Shown here: in pieces, positions 15,510 to 23,842 of the stretch | Layout: each line of letters begins with the position of its first letter | How positions within the stretch are numbered: the stretch's first letter is position 1 | Assembly: GCA_024236155.1 (NCBI GenBank) | Contig: JACKLA010000001.1 | Coordinates: 434,001-498,000 of the forward strand | DNA length: 64,000 nucleotides | DNA from: Sphingomonadaceae bacterium | GTDB taxonomy: Bacteria; Pseudomonadota; Alphaproteobacteria; Sphingomonadales; Sphingomonadaceae | Reading direction: 5' to 3' | The notes under the pieces: model-generated | What the model was told of the DNA's origin: nothing | Database searches by the model: none | Seen by the model: the letters and a program-made list of their open reading frames with translations, nothing else | Program-made: the position numbers and the translations under genes

Positions 15510-16970
15510 ATGAGCAAGCTGCGCAAATTCCTTATCGCCCTCCTGATTGTTTTCGTCGTGCTCGGCCTCCTTGGCTGGTGGCTGACACGCGGCGACGTGA
15601 GCGACGTGCCGTTCGACGATGTCACCGGGGTCAAACCGGTCCTCGACAAGCCCGATGGGGAAACCGTGCCGACGGTCAACATAGCCGAACCGGTCGGTTG
15701 GGCGGATGGCGAGAAGCCGACCGCTGCTAAGGGGCTTGAGGTCGCCCGGTTTGCCGAGGGACTCGAGCATCCCCGGATCATCCATGCACTGCCCAATGGC
15801 GATATTCTCGTGACGCTTACCCGCGCGCCGAAGACCGAAGGCGGTGGTTTTACGGCCTGGGTGGCGGACAAGCTGATGGAGCGAGCCGGGGCGACCGGAC
15901 CTTCGCCCGATGAGCTGGTGTTGCTGCGCGATGCTGATGGCAATGGCAAGGCCGAGATTCGTTCGGTCCTGACCAGCGATCTTTCCTCTCCATCGGGCAT
16001 CGCGTGGCATGACGGTACGCTCTACGTTGCAAACCACGATAGCCTGGTCGCTTTCCCCTATGAGCTTGGAGCAACTAAGATCGCCGCCAAGCCGAAGAAG
16101 CTGATGGACCTCCCCGCTGCCGGTAATCACTGGATGCGCAACATCGCGATCGATCCCGAGGGCGAGAACATCTACATCGCCGTCGGTTCGGCCTCGAATA
16201 TCGGCGAAAACGGGATGGACGTCGAAAAGGGCCGCGCGGCGATCCATGAATACAATATCGCGAAGGGCAGCAATCGCCCCTATGCGGCGGGCTTGCGCAA
16301 TCCCAACGGGCTGGCGTGGAATCCGTGGCACAATGAGTTGTGGACCACCGTCAACGAACGCGACATGCTCGGCTCGGACCTGGTGCCAGACTATATGACC
16401 AATGTGCCGGTCGGCGCGCAATATGGCTGGCCATGGGTCTATTGGCGCAACAACGTCGATCGCCGGGTGCAGGGCCCGATCCCGACCTATGTCACCTCCT
16501 ATGCGCGCAAGCCCGAATATGCGCTCGGGCCGCATGTTGCGGCGCTGGGACTGATGTTCACCGGAGAAGGGCACCGCATGGGCGAAGCCTTCGGGAAGGG
16601 CGCATTTGTCGCGCAGCACGGTTCGTGGAACCGCAAGCCGGCCTCGGGTTATGATGTCGTGTTCGTTGCCTTCGACAAGAACGGGAATCCGGCGGGCAAG
16701 CCGCTGCCGGTGCTAACCGGTTTCCTCACCACAGATGGCAAGACACATGGCCGCCCGACATGGGTCGCCTGGGGTCAGGACGGTGCGCTGCTGGTCAGCG
16801 ACGATACCGCAGGCATTATCTGGCGGGTAATCGACCCCAAGGCCAAGCCTGCCCCGGCGATTGCCGAAATAAAGGTCGATCCACTCAAGCCGCAGACCGA
16901 GCTGCGCGGCGATCCGGCTGCGGCCTTTACCGACGATTTCGCCCGTACCGTGCCGATGCCGATCAACTGA
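15510..16970 (+). CDS. Membrane-anchored PQQ-type sugar (sorbosone) dehydrogenase-like protein
   Basis: The 486-residue protein starts at ATG 15510 (M-S-K-L-R-K), followed at once by one hydrophobic helix (about 5-26). It is therefore probably anchored in the inner membrane facing the periplasm. The rest is a six-bladed beta-propeller of the soluble glucose / L-sorbosone dehydrogenase family. Blade motifs are visible: D-G-T-L-Y-V-A-N-H, N-I-A-I-D-P-E-G, A-A-G-L-R-N-P-N-G-L-A-W-N-P, and H-G-S-W-N-R-K-P-A-S-G-Y. Family members bind PQQ and oxidise sugars. No PQQ synthesis genes are in the window, and substrate is unknown. Confidence 0.85.
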   Translation: MSKLRKFLIALLIVFVVLGLLGWWLTRGDVSDVPFDDVTGVKPVLDKPDGETVPTVNIAEPVGWADGEKPTAAKGLEVARFAEGLEHPRIIHALPNGDILVTLTRAPKTEGGGFTAWVADKLMERAGATGPSPDELVLLRDADGNGKAEIRSVLTSDLSSPSGIAWHDGTLYVANHDSLVAFPYELGATKIAAKPKKLMDLPAAGNHWMRNIAIDPEGENIYIAVGSASNIGENGMDVEKGRAAIHEYNIAKGSNRPYAAGLRNPNGLAWNPWHNELWTTVNERDMLGSDLVPDYMTNVPVGAQYGWPWVYWRNNVDRRVQGPIPTYVTSYARKPEYALGPHVAALGLMFTGEGHRMGEAFGKGAFVAQHGSWNRKPASGYDVVFVAFDKNGNPAGKPLPVLTGFLTTDGKTHGRPTWVAWGQDGALLVSDDTAGIIWRVIDPKAKPAPAIAEIKVDPLKPQTELRGDPAAAFTDDFARTVPMPIN

Positions 16971-16979
16971 TCGGGAAAA

Positions 16980-17741
16980 TCAGAGCGGACGTCCCGCGCG
17001 TCCGGCACATTCGACGATAAACTGCCACGCCACGCGGCCAGAGCGGGCGCCCCGCTGTCTTGCCCAGAGCAAGGCATCCGCCTCGCTCCATTCGAGCGAG
17101 AAGTGGCGGGCATAGGCACCGACAATTGCGAGGTAGGTGTCCTGATCGCAGGCATGGAAACCAAGCACGAGACCGAAACGGTCTGCCAGCGCCAGCTCGT
17201 CATCGGCCGCATCGCGTTCATGCCGGGGTGAATGTGTCGTTTCGAGCTCGCGCGGCAGGATGGCACGGTGATTGGTGGTGACGGCCAGCCGCACATTGCC
17301 GGGGCGGGCTTCTACGCCACCTTCGAGCAGGCTGCGCAGGCGACGCGGCCCGGCAAGATCGCCCGGTGCAAAGCCGAGATCGTCGACGAACAGCAGGAAC
17401 CGGCGATCGACATCTTGCAAGGCAGCAAACAGTGTGGGCAGGCTGTCCAGCCGGTCGGCAGACAGCTGGACCAGCGCAATCCCGTTGCCGGTGGCCGCAG
17501 AAACGGCAGCACGGATCAGCGCCGACTTGCCCATGCCCCGGCTGCCCCACAGAAGCATGTCATGCGCTGCAACACCTGAAGCATGACGCGCGATATTCTC
17601 GCTCACGCGCTGTTTCTGCAAGTCGATCCCATGAAGCAGGCCGAGCGGTGGGGCGACGATCTGCCCAACCGCGCGTGCGACATTTCCATCCCACACATAG
17701 GCGGGCGACGCGAGCCAGTCCGTGCTTCCCGTTTCTTGCAC
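16980..17741 (-). CDS. DUF815 family AAA ATPase
   Basis: The protein has 253 residues from GTG at 17741, two bases after the stop of the upstream acyl-CoA dehydrogenase; the frame is open further upstream but would run deep into that gene. Seen: Walker A L-W-G-S-R-G-M-G-K-S-A and Walker B F-L-L-F-V-D-D-L-G-F. Near the end are A-D-R-F-G-L (sensor region) and Y-A-R-H-F-S-L. DUF815 proteins are small ATPases of unknown role, found in many Proteobacteria. The tight spacing suggests co-translation with the dehydrogenase, but no functional link is known. Confidence 0.85.
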   Translation of the reverse strand: MQETGSTDWLASPAYVWDGNVARAVGQIVAPPLGLLHGIDLQKQRVSENIARHASGVAAHDMLLWGSRGMGKSALIRAAVSAATGNGIALVQLSADRLDSLPTLFAALQDVDRRFLLFVDDLGFAPGDLAGPRRLRSLLEGGVEARPGNVRLAVTTNHRAILPRELETTHSPRHERDAADDELALADRFGLVLGFHACDQDTYLAIVGAYARHFSLEWSEADALLWARQRGARSGRVAWQFIVECAGRAGRPL

Positions 17742-17743
17742 GA

Positions 17744-19486
17744 CTAACCGGCGAGCTGTTCGGCGGTGAGTGCGTAAAGCAGCTTCGCACCATCGGTGGC
17801 CGAGGCCTTCAGTCCACCCGCCTCGGGCACGATATGATCCAGGAAGTAGCGCGTGGTCACCGGTTTGGTGGCCGCCAATGCGGGCGCTGCACCAGCTCCG
17901 ATCGCGCGGGCCTGTCGGACCATCTGCCATCCCGCAACTGCAACTGCCGACATGGTGCAAAAAGCTACGCTGCCGGCGAGCTTGTCATCGAGTGAGGCGG
18001 TGTCGCGCATCCATTCGGCAACAGCGATGCAATCCTGCGCCAGCGCCACCAGCGCAGGCTCTTCGGCGCAGTCGCGCGCAATATCCGCCATCAGCGCGGC
18101 GTATACCGCGCCATCGTCATAGCCCAGCTTGCGGGTGACGAGGTCGGCTGCCTGGATACCATTGGTGCCTTCGTAGATCGGGGCGATGCGCGCGTCGCGA
18201 TAATGCTGTGCCGCCCCGGTCTCCTCGATAAAGCCCATGCCGCCATGGACCTGCACGCCGAGGCTGGAGACTTCCATCCCTGCATCGGTGCCCCAGGCCT
18301 TGATCATCGGGACCAGCACATCGCCGCGTCGCCTGGCATTATCATCCCCAAGCGAGCCACGGTCCACCTGCCCGGCGGTAAAATAGAGCAGCGCCCGCAT
18401 CGCTTCGGTGAGCGATTTCATCCGCAACAGCATGCGGCGCACATCGGGATGCTCGATAATGGCGACTGGCGAACGGTCGGGCGAGCCAGCGCGTGCCGAC
18501 TGAACCCGCTCCTGCGCGAAGGCCATCGCCTGCTGCGTTGCGCGTTCGCCAATCTGCACGCCCTGGTTGCCGACATTGATCCGGGCGTTGTTCATCATTG
18601 TGAACATGGCCATCAGCCCGCGATTTTCGCTCCCGACCAGTTCGCCGATGCATTCGCCATTGTCGCCATAGGACATAACGCAGGTTGGCGATGCCATGAT
18701 CCCCAGCTTGTGCTCGAGGCTGACGCAGCGCAGGTCGTTCTTCGCGCTGGGCGATCCATCGGCGTTCACATGATATTTCGGCACCACAAAGAGCGAAATT
18801 CCTGCGCTTCCTTCAGGTGCACCGGGCAGGCGCGCGAGGACGAGGTGGATGATGTTCTTCGACAGATCGTGCTCACCCCAGGTGATGAAGATCTTCTGCC
18901 CCTGGATACGGTATTTGCCCGCATGCTCGCCATCGGTGATCGGTTCGGCGGTCGAGCGCAGTGCGCCGACGTCGCTACCCGCCTGCGGCTCGGTCAGGTT
19001 CATCGTGCCGGACCATTCGCCGCTTACCAGTTTCGGCAGGTACCTAGCTTGCAACGCCTCGCTGCCGTGGTGTTCGATTGCCTCGATTGCGCCGACCGAG
19101 AGCATTGGCAGGAGATTGAAGGCCATGTTCGCAGTGCCGAGATTTTCCAGCACATTGCAGGCGAGGGTGAAGGGCAGGCCCTGCCCACCGAACTCTGCGG
19201 GTGATGCGATTGCGTTCCACCCTTGCTCGACATAGCTGGCATAGGCTTCGGCGAAGCCATCGGGCAGGCGGACCACGCCGTTTTCCAGCTTTGCCCCTTC
19301 GAGGTCGCCGACGCGATTGAGCGGGGCGAACTCCCCGGCTGCGAACTGCCCGACACCTTCGACAATGGCTTCGACCATGTCTTCTTCGGCAGCGGCGAAC
19401 TTCTCGCTTTGGGCAAGTTCGGCGATGCCCGCGTTGACGCGGATGGCGAGCAGTTGGTCCTGCGTGGCGGGGGCATAGGATGTCAC
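17744..19486 (-). CDS. Acyl-CoA dehydrogenase (DmdC-like, with C-terminal extension)
   Basis: A flavoprotein that makes a trans-2,3 double bond in an acyl-CoA. The 580 residues exceed the usual 380, matching the subgroup with an extra C-terminal helical domain that includes 3-methylmercaptopropionyl-CoA dehydrogenase. Seen: A-E-F-G-G-Q-G-L-P, N-L-T-E-P-Q-A-G-S-D (about 161-170), W-G-E-H-D, and the R-D-A-R-I-A-P-I-Y-E-G-T-N-G-I-Q motif with the catalytic Glu. Substrate cannot be told from sequence. It is upstream of, and nearly abuts, the DUF815 gene, and is divergent from sua5. Confidence 0.92.
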   Translation of the reverse strand: MTSYAPATQDQLLAIRVNAGIAELAQSEKFAAAEEDMVEAIVEGVGQFAAGEFAPLNRVGDLEGAKLENGVVRLPDGFAEAYASYVEQGWNAIASPAEFGGQGLPFTLACNVLENLGTANMAFNLLPMLSVGAIEAIEHHGSEALQARYLPKLVSGEWSGTMNLTEPQAGSDVGALRSTAEPITDGEHAGKYRIQGQKIFITWGEHDLSKNIIHLVLARLPGAPEGSAGISLFVVPKYHVNADGSPSAKNDLRCVSLEHKLGIMASPTCVMSYGDNGECIGELVGSENRGLMAMFTMMNNARINVGNQGVQIGERATQQAMAFAQERVQSARAGSPDRSPVAIIEHPDVRRMLLRMKSLTEAMRALLYFTAGQVDRGSLGDDNARRRGDVLVPMIKAWGTDAGMEVSSLGVQVHGGMGFIEETGAAQHYRDARIAPIYEGTNGIQAADLVTRKLGYDDGAVYAALMADIARDCAEEPALVALAQDCIAVAEWMRDTASLDDKLAGSVAFCTMSAVAVAGWQMVRQARAIGAGAAPALAATKPVTTRYFLDHIVPEAGGLKASATDGAKLLYALTAEQLAG

Positions 19487-19538
19487 GGTGTTATCGAGTC
19501 CTCTTGGCTTTGGCGTGCTTCACCTATAGCGGGCGGGC

Positions 19539-20462
19539 ATGACCGGCAAGAACGCTACGGAACGGCTGTTGGCTGACGAGGCGAGAATCGCGCGTGCTGC
19601 GGCGATTCTCGAGGCTGGCGGGCTTGTCGCGGTGCCGACGGAGACGGTCTATGGCCTCGCCGCGCGTGCTGACAGTGCCGATGCGGTGGCCAGGATCTAT
19701 GCCGCCAAGGGCAGGCCGGATTTCAACCCGCTGATCGTGCATGTGCGCGATACCCGGCAGGCGGCGCGCTATGGGGAATTGTCCGAAACCGCGCTGCATC
19801 TGGCTGCGCAGCACTGGCCGGGCCCGCTGACCATGGTTGTGCCCTTGCGCAGCGATGCCGGTCTCGCCCCTGCCGTTACCGCGGGCCTGCCAACGATTGC
19901 GCTTCGCTCGCCAGCCCATCCGGTCATGCGGGCGTTGCTGGAGCAGGTCGATTTCCCGCTCGCGGCACCCTCCGCCAATCGCAGCAATGCAATCAGCCCG
20001 ACCAGCGCCGACCATGTTCTCGCGACGCTCGATGGCCGGATCGAGTGCGTGCTGGATGGCGGGGAAGCCAAAAAAGGCATTGAATCCAGCATTATTGCCG
20101 TCCGCCAAGACGGCACATTGGAAGAGCTGCGTCCCGGCCCGGTCGATTTCGGGGGGCTGGTTCGTCCCTCGATATCTTCGATCGAGGCGCCCGGCCAGAT
20201 GAAGTCGCACTATTCGCCGGGAAAGCCGGTGCGGCTGGATGCGGTGCAGGCATCGGACGACGAGTTCCTGATTGGCTTCGGGGCGGTGGCGGGGGATTGC
20301 AGCCTGTCGCCGGGCGGTGACCTGTCCGAAGCGGCAAGTCGGCTCTATGCCTGCCTGCATCTCGCTGCCCGAAGCGGCAGGCCACGCATCGCGGTCGCGC
20401 CGGTGCCTGACGAGGGCATCGGTCGCGCGATCAACGACCGCCTGCACCGCGCAGCGGCCTAG
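19539..20462 (+). CDS. sua5: L-threonylcarbamoyladenylate synthase (Sua5 type)
   Basis: Makes threonylcarbamoyl-AMP from threonine, bicarbonate and ATP, the first step of t6A37 tRNA modification. The 307 residues combine the YrdC domain and the C-terminal Sua5 domain. The YrdC domain has V-P-T-E-T-V-Y-G-L-A-A at 32-42, A-K-G-R-P-D-F-N-P-L, P-S-A-N-R-S-N-A and S-S-I-I. The linker is G-Q-M-K-S-H-Y-S-P, and the Sua5 domain starts near residue 230. The two-domain form distinguishes it from the shorter TsaC/YrdC. It is convergent with a small lipoprotein gene nine bases away. Confidence 0.95.
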   Translation: MTGKNATERLLADEARIARAAAILEAGGLVAVPTETVYGLAARADSADAVARIYAAKGRPDFNPLIVHVRDTRQAARYGELSETALHLAAQHWPGPLTMVVPLRSDAGLAPAVTAGLPTIALRSPAHPVMRALLEQVDFPLAAPSANRSNAISPTSADHVLATLDGRIECVLDGGEAKKGIESSIIAVRQDGTLEELRPGPVDFGGLVRPSISSIEAPGQMKSHYSPGKPVRLDAVQASDDEFLIGFGAVAGDCSLSPGGDLSEAASRLYACLHLAARSGRPRIAVAPVPDEGIGRAINDRLHRAAA

Positions 20463-20471
20463 CTTGCGGCT

Positions 20472-20810
20472 TCAGTCGCCGCTCTCAGGCGGTTCGGGTG
20501 GGATGTAGCGCATCAGCTCCTGCATCTCGGCATAGGTTTCGCGGGCCTTGTCACAGGCACGGTGGTCACCGTCTTCGCAATCCTCGCGCTGTTTTTCATA
20601 GCGCCGTTCCAGCTTGCCCAGCTGTTCCTCGCGTTCGCGCAATTCGCGCCCGCGCTTCTCGTCGGCTTCGGACTGGCTGGTAGTTGCGAGATCCACTGCC
20701 TTGCCTGCGACACGCACCGGTGCAGTGACGATATCGGCTGCTGCACTGGCAATGCAGCCGCCAAGCAGTGGAATGCCGACTGCGATCAGCAAAAGCGAAG
20801 GGCCGCGCAT
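20472..20810 (-). CDS. Small predicted lipoprotein with charged coiled coil
   Basis: The 112-residue protein has a signal peptide ending in a lipobox (L-L-G-G-C, Cys19). It continues S-A-A-A-D-I-V-T-A-P-V-R-V-A-G-K-A-V-D-L-A-T-T-S-Q, an arrangement I associate with small lipoproteins of Sphingomonadales. Residues 48-85 are highly charged and look like a coiled coil (R-E-L-R-E-R-E-E-Q-L-G-K-L-E-R-R-Y). Two cysteines (C-E-D-G-D-H-R-A-C) may pair in the periplasm. Function unknown. Confidence 0.75.
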   Translation of the reverse strand: MRGPSLLLIAVGIPLLGGCIASAAADIVTAPVRVAGKAVDLATTSQSEADEKRGRELREREEQLGKLERRYEKQREDCEDGDHRACDKARETYAEMQELMRYIPPEPPESGD

Positions 20811-20865
20811 GGAATTCTCCTTCCACGCGCGGCCCTATCACATTCCGGCGCTGGCCGGGCCTGAA

Positions 20866-21618
20866 TTATTCCGCCGGTTCTGCTTCGGCCTGGGCTGCGT
20901 TGCAACGTAGCTTGCCTGCCCCGACCGAATTGCCTTCGCAGGTTGCGCTGCCGGTTACGGTAACATCGCCCGAGCCAAGGATGTTCGCGTCGACTGTTCC
21001 GTCCGAAGCGAAACTGGCACCGCCCGACCCCGCGACGTTGATGTCGGCCTTGTCCACCTTCACGCCTGCAAGATCCGCGCTACCCGATCCTGCAACATTG
21101 AGGTCGAGCCGCTCGACTGTGCCGCTCGCTGTGATCGACCCCGATCCCAGGACGTTCAGGTCGAGTGTTTCGGCCGTCAGCTTCGCAACGGTGATCTTGC
21201 CCGAACCGGCGCTGTTGATGTCGAGCTTGCCAGCCATGCTGGCCGCGTCGACTGCGCCCGATCCCTTCATGTTGATGTCTTCGAGCGCCGGCAGGGTGAC
21301 GCGAACGGTTGCCGTGCCGATGTTCTTGCCTGCGTCCTCGTCGCGCATCACCGCAAGGGTGCCGTCCTCAAGCACGAAGCGAAGCGCCTCGACCGCCTTC
21401 TCGTCGCCTTCGGTGCTGATCGTCAGCTTTTCGCCTTCGGTGACGACAATCGTGTCGGGACCGAACAGCGCGACGCCGGTCGGCGCATCGCCCGAGGTAT
21501 CGAGATCGGCCAGCGGCACACCGTCCTTGCCGTTGATGTTGATGTCCATGTCGCAGCCGGTCAGCGCCAGGCTGAGCGCGGCAAGCGGGGCGAATATCCG
21601 GGTGAAATATCTGGGCAC
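20866..21618 (-). CDS. GIN-domain (DUF2807) lipoprotein
   Basis: The protein has 250 residues from GTG at 21618, chosen because AGGAGGG lies six to seven bases upstream and a signal peptide begins there, ending L-T-G-C (lipobox) near residue 22. The mature part is a repetitive beta-helix-like GIN domain with repeated G-S-G units (D-L-N-V-L-G-S-G-S-I, D-L-N-V-A-G-S-G-S-A, D-I-N-V-A-G-S-G-G-A, D-A-N-I-L-G-S-G-D-V). Such proteins are envelope-associated, with no defined activity. It follows a second GIN gene by 29 bases and probably shares its transcript. Confidence 0.87.
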   Translation of the reverse strand: MPRYFTRIFAPLAALSLALTGCDMDININGKDGVPLADLDTSGDAPTGVALFGPDTIVVTEGEKLTISTEGDEKAVEALRFVLEDGTLAVMRDEDAGKNIGTATVRVTLPALEDINMKGSGAVDAASMAGKLDINSAGSGKITVAKLTAETLDLNVLGSGSITASGTVERLDLNVAGSGSADLAGVKVDKADINVAGSGGASFASDGTVDANILGSGDVTVTGSATCEGNSVGAGKLRCNAAQAEAEPAE

Positions 21619-21647
21619 TGGTATCCCTCCTGTCGTGTCTGTCGAAT

Positions 21648-22592
21648 TCAGCTGGTTTTGGCGGCCGGGGCCTTGCGCTTCTTCGCGGGCTTCCTGGCCG
21701 GTTTCGCTGCCTTTGCGGGTTTGCTGGCCTTGTTGGCCGCCGCTGCACTTTTCGGCTTTGCCGCAGCGCCGCCCGATTTCGGGGGCTTGGGCGGTTTCGG
21801 CGGCCGGGGCGCTTCTGGTTCGCCATTGTCCCTTGTGTTGCGATCGTCCCGGGGCAGGCAGTTGAACCGACCCGATCCGAAGGATTGCACCCTGCAGCGC
21901 GCGCGGCCAAAGACGGTGATGTTGCCCGAACCCATCATTTTCGCCTCGACCTCGCCATCGCATGCCAGCCGCGTCGAGCCCGATCCCGTGATTGTGATCT
22001 GCGCTTTTCCTGCCTCAAGCTCGGCAAGGTCCGCCCCGCCAGAACCCGCAGAAACCAGCTTGAGGCGTTCGACGGAACCCTTGGCCTGCAGGCGGCCCGA
22101 CCCGAGCAGCTTTGCCTTGAGGCGTGTGCATGCAGCATTGTTCAGCGCGATCGATCCGGAGCCGGTTATGCAGACGACGGCATCCTCGGCCAAAGCGTCG
22201 ATTTCGATGAAGCCCGCTCCGGCGAGCGTGACCGAACGCGGCGCGGGCATGGTAATTTCAACGGTGGTGGGCCCGGTTTCACCGGCACCTCCGTTTCGGC
22301 GGGCGACCACCAGCTTGCCATCGCGCTGTGAAAAGCGGATCGCATCGGTCGCTTCGCCTTGCAGCTGGATGCGAAAGGTCTTGCCCTCGGTAATCTTCAC
22401 CCGGTTGGGTCCGAAGACGACGACCTTTTCGGGCGGGGCCTGCGTCAGGTCGAATTCGTCAAGCGAAACTCCGACCCAGTCTCCGTCGAAGCGGAATTTG
22501 CCGTCGTCGAAACGGAATTCGGTGTGTTCGAACTTTCCGGCCATTGCCGCAGCGATGATCGGCCCGACCGTCTCGAAAATATCGTTGAGCAT
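21648..22592 (-). CDS. GIN-domain (DUF2807) protein with basic histone H1-like tail
   Basis: The 314 residues include a GIN/DUF2807 beta-repeat domain (about 40-235, repeats such as K-L-L-G-S-G-R-L and K-M-M-G-S-G-N-I). Unlike the downstream paralogue, the N-terminus (M-L-N-D-I-F-E-T-V-G-P-I-I-A-A-A) has no clear signal peptide. The last 70 residues are Pro/Lys/Ala-rich: P-P-K-P-P-K-P-P-K, then repeated K-P-A-K-A-A-K and K-K-R-K-A-P. Its promoter region holds a 9-bp inverted repeat. Function unknown; location is uncertain because a basic tail without an export signal suggests the cytoplasm. Confidence 0.82.
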   Translation of the reverse strand: MLNDIFETVGPIIAAAMAGKFEHTEFRFDDGKFRFDGDWVGVSLDEFDLTQAPPEKVVVFGPNRVKITEGKTFRIQLQGEATDAIRFSQRDGKLVVARRNGGAGETGPTTVEITMPAPRSVTLAGAGFIEIDALAEDAVVCITGSGSIALNNAACTRLKAKLLGSGRLQAKGSVERLKLVSAGSGGADLAELEAGKAQITITGSGSTRLACDGEVEAKMMGSGNITVFGRARCRVQSFGSGRFNCLPRDDRNTRDNGEPEAPRPPKPPKPPKSGGAAAKPKSAAAANKASKPAKAAKPARKPAKKRKAPAAKTS

Positions 22593-22605
22593 GGGATGTC
22601 TCCAG

Positions 22606-22642
22606 CAGATGCGTGTTGGTGATATAATACACTACGCATCTG
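22606..22642. promoter_or_regulatory. Perfect 9-bp inverted repeat around a promoter of the GIN operon
   Basis: CAGATGCGT (22606-22614) and ACGCATCTG (22634-22642) flank 19 bases that contain TATAAT (22623-22628, plus strand). On the minus strand, TTGAAG and TATATC with a 17-base spacer form a plausible promoter for the GIN genes. An operator overlapping that promoter is the natural reading; the regulator is unknown. Confidence 0.55.
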
Positions 22643-22660
22643 GCTTCAATCCCGCATACG

Positions 22661-22688
22661 AAAAGGGGCCGCCCATAGGGGCAGCCCC
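22661..22688 (-). terminator. Rho-independent terminator of carD
   Basis: A 10-bp stem with one G-T wobble (22665-22674 with 22679-22688) is followed on the minus strand by TTTT (complement of AAAA at 22661-22664). It lies 28 bases downstream of the carD stop codon. Confidence 0.8.
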
Positions 22689-22715
22689 TGTCGAAACCGG
22701 TCGACGGTTGGTCGA

Positions 22716-23249
22716 TCAGCTTTCTTCGGTATTCTCGTAATATTGCGGCGCGTGTTCGCGCAGCACGTCGAGAATCTTTTCCAGCGCCGTCGGCTCGTCG
22801 GTCTTTTCCATCGCGGCGAGTTCGCGGGCGAGGCGGCTCGATGCCGCTTCGAAGATCTGGCGTTCGGAATAGCTCTGTTCGGGCTGGTCGTCGGGGCGGA
22901 ACAGGTCACGGGTCACTTCGGCGATCAGCACGATCTCGCCCGAATTGATCTTGGCTTCGTATTCCTGCGCACGGCGCGACCACATGGTGCGCTTCACCTT
23001 GGGCTTGCCCTTGAGCGTGTCCATCGCCTCTTTCAGCGTCTTGTCGCTGGAAAGCTTGCGCATGCCGATCGATTCGACCTTGTTGGTCGGAACCCGCAGG
23101 GTCATGCGTTCTTTCTCGAAGCGCAGGACATACAGCTCGAGCTGCATGCCGGCGATCTCTTCATTCTGCAGTTCAATGACGCGGCCGACCCCATGCTTGG
23201 GGTATACGACATAATCGCCCACGTCGAAGGCGGGAGCCTTGGCTGCCAT
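22716..23249 (-). CDS. carD: CarD family transcription regulator
   Basis: CarD/CdnL proteins bind the RNA polymerase beta lobe and stabilise the open promoter complex. The 177 residues show the N-terminal RNAP-interaction domain, with V-G-D-Y-V-V-Y-P-K-H-G-V-G-R-V at 10-24 and V-P-T-N-K-V-E-S-I-G near 53-62. A C-terminal helical DNA-binding domain follows, with W-S-R-R-A-Q-E-Y-E-A-K-I. It lies downstream of fdxA in the conserved alphaproteobacterial order helicase-S4-fdxA-carD. It has its own likely promoter (TATAAT at 23407-23412, minus strand) and a strong terminator. Confidence 0.95.
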   Translation of the reverse strand: MAAKAPAFDVGDYVVYPKHGVGRVIELQNEEIAGMQLELYVLRFEKERMTLRVPTNKVESIGMRKLSSDKTLKEAMDTLKGKPKVKRTMWSRRAQEYEAKINSGEIVLIAEVTRDLFRPDDQPEQSYSERQIFEAASSRLARELAAMEKTDEPTALEKILDVLREHAPQYYENTEES

Positions 23250-23303
23250 AAACAGTCCTTTCTTGCGGTCGGGGCCAGGGGCGACAGTAAAAGGGGCCTG
23301 CGG

Positions 23304-23324
23304 CCGCTTCGATTGCCGAAGCGG
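23304..23324 (-). terminator. Hairpin between fdxA and carD
   Basis: CCGCTTCG (23304-23311) and CGAAGCGG (23317-23324) form a perfect 8-bp stem with a 5-base loop. On the minus strand it is followed after about 13 bases by CCCCTTTT. It may be a weak fdxA terminator or a structure in the carD leader. Confidence 0.4.
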
Positions 23325-23381
23325 TCGAACCCCGATTGTGCTGTTGCGAGTGGTCCGGACCTTTCCTGTCTCATCCGCAGG

Positions 23382-23412
23382 CCGGTATTACCGGTGCGGT
23401 TGTTGGATTATA
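23382..23412 (-). promoter_or_regulatory. Likely carD promoter with adjacent palindrome
   Basis: On the minus strand a perfect TATAAT -10 (23407-23412) has no good -35 at 16-18 bases. A palindrome CCGGTA-T-TACCGG (23382-23394) lies 12 bases downstream of the -10, near the expected start of transcription. A -10-dominated promoter is the type that CarD proteins help to open, so self-control is possible. Confidence 0.45.
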
Positions 23413-23503
23413 TAACACAATCGCAACAAAATTGCGAGTCCTGCGCAAGCTGGGTCGCCGTAGGATGCAATTGTTCCGAAGAATCAGGAAATTATAAGGA
23501 AAA

Positions 23504-23842
23504 TCAGTCGCCTTCGCCGGGTTCGGCAGAGAAGTACTTGTCGAACTTGCCTTCTTCGCCCTTGTGCTCGTCGGCGTCGGCGGGAGGTTCCTTCTGGCCG
23601 GTGATGTTCGGCCATTCGGCGGAGTACTTGGTGTTAAGCTCCAGCCATTGTTCGAGATTGTCCTCGGTATCGGGCAGGATTGCTTCGGCAGGGCATTCGG
23701 GTTCGCACACGCCGCAATCGATGCATTCCGACGGGTTGATGACGAGCATGTTCTCGCCCTCGTAGAAGCAGTCGACCGGGCAGACCTCGACGCAGTCGGT
23801 GTATTTGCATTTGATGCATGCGTCGGTGACGACATAGGTCAT
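23504..23842 (-). CDS. fdxA: Ferredoxin FdxA (7Fe-8S type)
   Basis: An electron carrier with one 3Fe-4S and one 4Fe-4S cluster. The 112 residues show cysteines 9, 17, 21 and 25 (with Cys12 also present) and the second set C-I-D-C-G-V-C-E-P-E-C-P at 40-51. The acidic C-terminal extension (residues 60-112) is normal for this ferredoxin subfamily. Its start overlaps the stop of the S4 gene by four bases (ATGA). Redox partner unknown. Confidence 0.95.
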   Translation of the reverse strand: MTYVVTDACIKCKYTDCVEVCPVDCFYEGENMLVINPSECIDCGVCEPECPAEAILPDTEDNLEQWLELNTKYSAEWPNITGQKEPPADADEHKGEEGKFDKYFSAEPGEGD

